Assembly: GCA_023230925.1 (NCBI GenBank)
Contig: JALNWK010000075.1
Location: forward strand, 1-9,837
Length of the DNA: 9,837 nucleotides
Direction of reading: 5' to 3'
Source: Limnochordia bacterium
GTDB taxonomy: Bacteria; Bacillota; Limnochordia; DUMW01
Part shown: positions 7,081 to 9,837 of the stretch, piece by piece
How the letters are laid out: the number at the start of each line of letters is the position of its first letter
Position numbering within the stretch: the stretch's first letter is position 1
Program-made: the position numbers and the translations under genes
The notes under the pieces: model-generated
Database searches by the model: none
What the model saw: the letters and a program-made list of their open reading frames with translations, nothing else
Told to the model about the DNA's origin: nothing

Positions 7081-8225
7081 CGGGCAAACAACGCCTTCTG
7101 GTAGTTTTCAAAGTTAGCCATAATCTCTCTTCGGCTGTCACCACCGAATTTTTCCAGTAGGGCCGAGGCTAATTCAAAGGCCACCACCGCCTCACCTACT
7201 ACACTTGCCGCAGGCACGGCACAGACATCAGAGCGTTCGATTCCCGCGGCCACTTCCTGCTTCGTCTGCATATCCACCGACAAAAGAGGCTTATATAACG
7301 TTGGGATAGGCTTCATGGCGGCCCGCAGGATGATAGGCTCCCCGTTACTCATGCCACCTTCAATCCCACCGGAACGGTTTGTCCTATGTCCATATTCGCC
7401 TGCTTCATGAACGATTTCATCATGAACCTGTGACCCCAACTGCGCAGCAGCGGCAAATCCTTCGCCTACCTCAACCCCTTTGATCCCTTGGATGCTCATC
7501 AGAGCCTGGGCTAGCCTACCATCTAACTTGCGCTCCCAGTGCACATAAGAACCCAAACCCACCGGAACGTTCCAGGCCACAACCTCAAAGACGCCACCGA
7601 GGGAATCACCCTGTTCCTTCACCTCATCAACTAGGCGAATTAGTTCGTCCTCCCGGTCCGCTAGACTACGGAAGGATGATGCCTCGACTATCCGCGCGGC
7701 AGAAACGGGATCCATTTCCCTCTGCTGTATTTCTATGGGTCCAAGGGAAACAACGTAGGCTAGGACATTGATTTTGAACAAACGGAGCAGACATTTTGCC
7801 ACAGCTCCCACAGCTACCCGAGCAGCAGTCTCCCTTGCACTTGCCCGTTCCAGTACATCTCGCAGATCATCATGACCATACTTAAGGGCGCCGGCCAAGT
7901 CAGCATGTCCAGGTCGGGGCCGCGTAAGGGGGGATTGGGCACGGATCTCCTCAGAGGACATCGTATCGATCCAGTTGGGCCAATCCTTATTCTCTATCAT
8001 CAGCGTAATCGGGCTTCCTAGGGTCCTACCGTTCCTGATACCAGAGAGGATCTCTACTTGATCCTTTTCAATCTTCATCCGTCCCCCCCGACCATAGCCC
8101 CGCTGTCGTTTGGCAAGTTCCTGATCGATATCCGCTTTGGTTACGCTAACTCCAGCGGGGAAACCTTCTATAATCGCCACGAGGGCTTTGCCGTGGGACT
8201 CACCAGCGGTTAGGTATCGCAACAT
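7077..8225 (-). CDS. aroC: Chorismate synthase
   Basis: AroC makes chorismate from 5-enolpyruvylshikimate-3-phosphate using reduced FMN, the last common step to aromatic amino acids and folate. The 382-residue protein shows the N-terminal GESHG (8-12), the arginine/glycine-rich RQRGYGRGGRM (40-50), RPGHADL (104-110), RASARETAARV (127-137) and RSGGIEGGMSNGEPI near residue 295-310. Together these form the usual FMN and substrate sites. The length is normal for the Bacillota form. The ATG at 8225 follows AGGGGG by five bases; that Shine-Dalgarno includes the TAG stop of yqeG. No flavin reductase domain is fused, so the enzyme is probably monofunctional and needs an external flavin reductant. Confidence 0.98.
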   Translation of the reverse strand: MLRYLTAGESHGKALVAIIEGFPAGVSVTKADIDQELAKRQRGYGRGGRMKIEKDQVEILSGIRNGRTLGSPITLMIENKDWPNWIDTMSSEEIRAQSPLTRPRPGHADLAGALKYGHDDLRDVLERASARETAARVAVGAVAKCLLRLFKINVLAYVVSLGPIEIQQREMDPVSAARIVEASSFRSLADREDELIRLVDEVKEQGDSLGGVFEVVAWNVPVGLGSYVHWERKLDGRLAQALMSIQGIKGVEVGEGFAAAAQLGSQVHDEIVHEAGEYGHRTNRSGGIEGGMSNGEPIILRAAMKPIPTLYKPLLSVDMQTKQEVAAGIERSDVCAVPAASVVGEAVVAFELASALLEKFGGDSRREIMANFENYQKALFAR

Positions 8226-8234
8226 AGCTACCCC

Positions 8235-8774
8235 CTATTCATTAGAAAACCGGGTCTGGTAGGAACGTAAAGATATAAGACCTTTTTTATACATTTTGGT
8301 TAAGGTCCATTTTTCTAGGCGTCGCATCACCTTAGTTGTCTTCAATTCCTGTTTACCCACTGGGTTAATCAAAATAGTGTGCATACCAAGTCGATTACCA
8401 CCAAGTATATCGGTAAACACCTGATCGCCAATCACAGCAGTCTTTTGCGGTGTGGCGTCCATGATCTTCAACGCCTTTAGAAAAGAACGCTTTGTTGGCT
8501 TGCCGGCTTTGGCAATAGCAGGAACACTTAGATCCTTGGAGATCGCAGCGACCTGCTTACTGATCCCGTTGGAGACAATGCATACTTTCAGATCTTCGGC
8601 TAGGGCAGCACTGACCCAACGCTTCATCGAATTTGAGACCTTTTCGCCCCGCCATTCCACGATGGTATTATCTACATCGAGAATCAAGGCTTCTATACCT
8701 TGAAGTCTTAGATTCCTTGGTTCAATATCCAATACTGATGCGGAGCAAGTCTTAGGACATAAAAGCGAAAACAA
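8235..8774 (-). CDS. yqeG: YqeG family HAD IIIA phosphatase
   Basis: This 179-residue HAD-superfamily protein is related to Bacillus subtilis YqeG and mitochondrial Gep4, a phosphatidylglycerophosphate phosphatase. Motif I is DVDNT (33-37) with both catalytic aspartates. Motif II is VSN (67-69), motif III Lys92 in KAGKP, and motif IV GDQVFTD (116-122). There is no cap domain and no signal peptide. The TTG at 8774 is supported by AAGGAGG eight bases upstream. Phosphatidylglycerophosphate dephosphorylation is plausible from the family, but the bacterial substrate is not certain. It is the first gene of the operon, nine bases before aroC. In B. subtilis yqeG lies close to aroE, so an association with aro genes recurs, here with different aro members. 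Confidence 0.93.
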   Translation of the reverse strand: MFSLLCPKTCSASVLDIEPRNLRLQGIEALILDVDNTIVEWRGEKVSNSMKRWVSAALAEDLKVCIVSNGISKQVAAISKDLSVPAIAKAGKPTKRSFLKALKIMDATPQKTAVIGDQVFTDILGGNRLGMHTILINPVGKQELKTTKVMRRLEKWTLTKMYKKGLISLRSYQTRFSNE

Positions 8775-8781
8775 AGGCGTT

Positions 8782-8808
8782 TCCTCCTTATCTGGCGGTC
8801 CTCCTTAT
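8782..8808 (-). repeat. Two direct copies of ATAAGGAGGA in the yqeG leader
   Basis: The minus strand carries the 10-base sequence ATAAGGAGGA twice, at 8799-8808 and 8782-8791, with a period of 17. The downstream copy is the yqeG Shine-Dalgarno. The upstream copy overlaps the end of the -10 box, and the transcript probably starts within it. No start codon follows the upstream copy at a usable distance, so it does not serve a separate leader peptide. Confidence 0.6.
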
Positions 8809-8835
8809 TTTACCACGGGAAACTAGACCTTTCAA
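8807..8835 (-). promoter_or_regulatory. Sigma-A-type promoter of the yqeG-aro-efp operon
   Basis: The minus strand reads TTGAAA (8830-8835), a 17-base spacer, then TAAAAT (8807-8812); each box matches five of six consensus bases. Transcription would begin near 8800, giving a leader of about 25 bases before the yqeG TTG. This leaves no room for a riboswitch, T-box or attenuator ahead of the aro genes, so any control would act at the promoter itself. Confidence 0.7.
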
Positions 8836-9045
8836 CCGGCCAAGACACGTCCATACTGGGAGTAGCTAACTGGGACTTAGCCAGTGAATGGACCCCAATA
8901 CATCGACGATGCTCTACCCACCCTAGTGCCTGGATCCCAATCTGATGCCATCGATACTGGCTTCCGTTTCATTAAAGATGACCAACTCGTTATGCCACTT
9001 GAAGATCAGAGGCTTGGAGCATGGTACCAAACCTTTCTAGGTTAA
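8832..9045 (+). pseudogene. Possible decayed gene tail upstream of yqeG
   Basis: One plus-strand frame reads TSILGVANWDLASEW up to about 8889. A second, open from GTG 8884 to TAA 9043-9045, reads PQYIDDALPTLVPGSQSD and ends in LEDQRLGAWYQTFLG. A single frameshift near 8887-8895 would join them into a 70-residue C-terminus. The composition is like that of a real protein and there is no start or Shine-Dalgarno, which suits a truncated remnant. I do not recognise the family. Its 5' part would run into the yqeG promoter, so the intact gene cannot still exist. Chance is possible. Confidence 0.3.
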
Positions 9046-9050
9046 TTCCT

Positions 9051-9351
9051 ATGGATAAACCAATTTATCCTGTGCCAGACACCCTTTTAGAGCCGAGTTT
9101 ACTTAGAAAAGATCTATGCCAACTATGGATGAATTGCATCGAAAATTCCTCGATGCCGTAGCTTTCAACGTCCATTGGCCAGACCTCAAAGGAAGTCTCA
9201 GTAGTGCATTCGGTACTAAAATGGCTAACCACGACTGCCATGCAAGAAGATAGATTGGCAAGGCGTAACCCGGTTTAAGGTTAATGTATCTTGGAATGCG
9301 GCGTCCTGGTCCACGATGCAATACACTGTAGAATACCGAGATCAAAAGTAA
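9051..9351 (+). pseudogene. Possible decayed coding sequence, several interrupted frames
   Basis: A plus-strand ATG at 9051 opens MDKPIYPVPDTLLEPSLLRK, stops at TAG 9159-9161, and the same frame then stays open to a TAA near 9280. A different frame from 9253 reads DWQGVTRFKVNVSWNAASW and ends EYRDQK at TAA 9349-9351, resembling a beta-rich C-terminus. No frame is intact and none has a good Shine-Dalgarno. With the segment at 8832-9045 this fills the 540-base gap, which otherwise shows no RNA gene, hairpin terminator or repeat. I take it as decayed sequence of unknown origin. Confidence 0.25.
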
Positions 9352-9373
9352 GAACGAGTGGTGGGGGCGTTCA

Positions 9374-9837
9374 TCAGGAACGGAGTCCTATACTATAAAC
9401 ATCCATACTAGCGATTCCGATATCATCTCTGGATTCCTCCTCCGCAAAGAAACGAGTCAGTCTAGCTTTAGTGGCAGCCTCGAGTACATCCACGCAGACC
9501 TCAGCCCACGAAGTCAGTCTTACCGTTTCTAGAATCTCTTCAGCTATCGGTTCACCACTCACATAATCAATATAGAGGATATATAGGAGTTCAGCAGGTG
9601 GGGCTCCTACATCGATGCAGGCATGTGCTAATTGAAGTCTAATGCCAAATATGTAGGCCAAAGCATCCACAACGTCCTTCTGGTCGGTGCTTAGCACTTC
9701 GTACGCATGACTTGGTCTTTCGATGAATCCTTCAATCTGAGCATCTTCGATATTCATCTCGCGTAAAGCAAAGATGACAGTAGGATCAACTTTGTACTGT
9801 AGACTCAATGTTAAGGCGCTCTCGACATCACTATAGG
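9374..9837 (-). CDS. Unrecognised helical protein, 5' end beyond the window
   Basis: A minus-strand frame runs from the right edge to TGA at 9374-9376. A TTG at 9808 would give 144 residues, but no good Shine-Dalgarno precedes it. The frame stays open upstream to 9837 (YSDVESALTLSLQYKVDPTV), so the true start probably lies outside. The visible 154 residues are soluble, acidic and mostly helical, with no signal peptide, membrane segment, cysteine motif or catalytic signature I can name. Repeating patterns of LREMNIEDAQIEGFI, LAYIFGIRLQLAHACIDVGA and LLYILYIDYVSGEPIAEEIL suggest short helical bundles or a helical-repeat scaffold. It does not abut the yqeG operon (540-base gap), and no terminator is evident after it. 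I do not recognise the family. Confidence 0.7.
   Translation of the reverse strand, partial: YSDVESALTLSLQYKVDPTVIFALREMNIEDAQIEGFIERPSHAYEVLSTDQKDVVDALAYIFGIRLQLAHACIDVGAPPAELLYILYIDYVSGEPIAEEILETVRLTSWAEVCVDVLEAATKARLTRFFAEEESRDDIGIASMDVYSIGLRS

Noticed and set aside
9103..9345. Minus-strand 80-codon open frame in the gap upstream of yqeG
   Set aside because: No Shine-Dalgarno and no family resemblance; it lies opposite plus-strand frames that look more protein-like, and its composition is that of an antisense shadow.
1..9837. Mobile element, CRISPR array, tRNA, rRNA or defence system
   Set aside because: No transposase-like frame, terminal inverted repeats, spaced direct repeats, tRNA-like cloverleaf or defence-gene signature was seen on either strand; the core genes are housekeeping.

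Overview
The window looks like chromosomal DNA of a low-to-moderate G+C member of the Bacillota (Firmicutes), probably a clostridial-type lineage. The reasons are strong AGGAGG-type ribosome binding sites, frequent TTG and GTG starts, YqeG, a YqhT-like M24 peptidase next to EF-P with a Bacillus-type Lys32 site, a QueT vitamin-type transporter component, and a CD1247-like acidic zinc-ribbon protein. I cannot place it to genus.

Layout. Positions 1-385 hold no intact gene, only short broken-looking frames on both strands. A minus-strand pair follows: a flippase-like membrane protein (906-1982) and queT (386-847). Diverging from it is a plus-strand lipoprotein M23 peptidase (2140-2787). A perfect 12-bp hairpin (2833-2861) separates that gene from the end of a long minus-strand operon. 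The operon reads yqeG, aroC, aroK, aroB, aroQ, an M24 aminopeptidase, efp and a CD1247-like gene (8774 down to 2889). A good sigma-A-type promoter (8807-8835) lies just upstream of yqeG, so the window seems to hold this unit from promoter to terminator. Positions 8836-9373 look like decayed coding sequence. The right edge carries an unrecognised minus-strand gene that runs off the window.

How the genes work together. AroB and AroQ carry out steps 2 and 3 of the shikimate pathway, AroK step 5 and AroC the last step to chorismate. AroA, AroE and the DAHP synthase are not here. Most junctions are overlapping or a few bases long, and twice a stop codon forms part of the next gene's Shine-Dalgarno sequence. 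The operon then passes into protein-synthesis and turnover functions: a proline-directed aminopeptidase and EF-P, the factor that rescues ribosomes stalled on polyproline. Several start sites were moved inward from the longest open frame on Shine-Dalgarno evidence (queT, flippase, efp, aroQ, aroB).

I found no mobile element, CRISPR array, RNA gene or clear new system. The points most worth a second look are the decayed segments, the CD1247-like acidic protein, the unknown right-edge gene and the doubled Shine-Dalgarno leader of yqeG.
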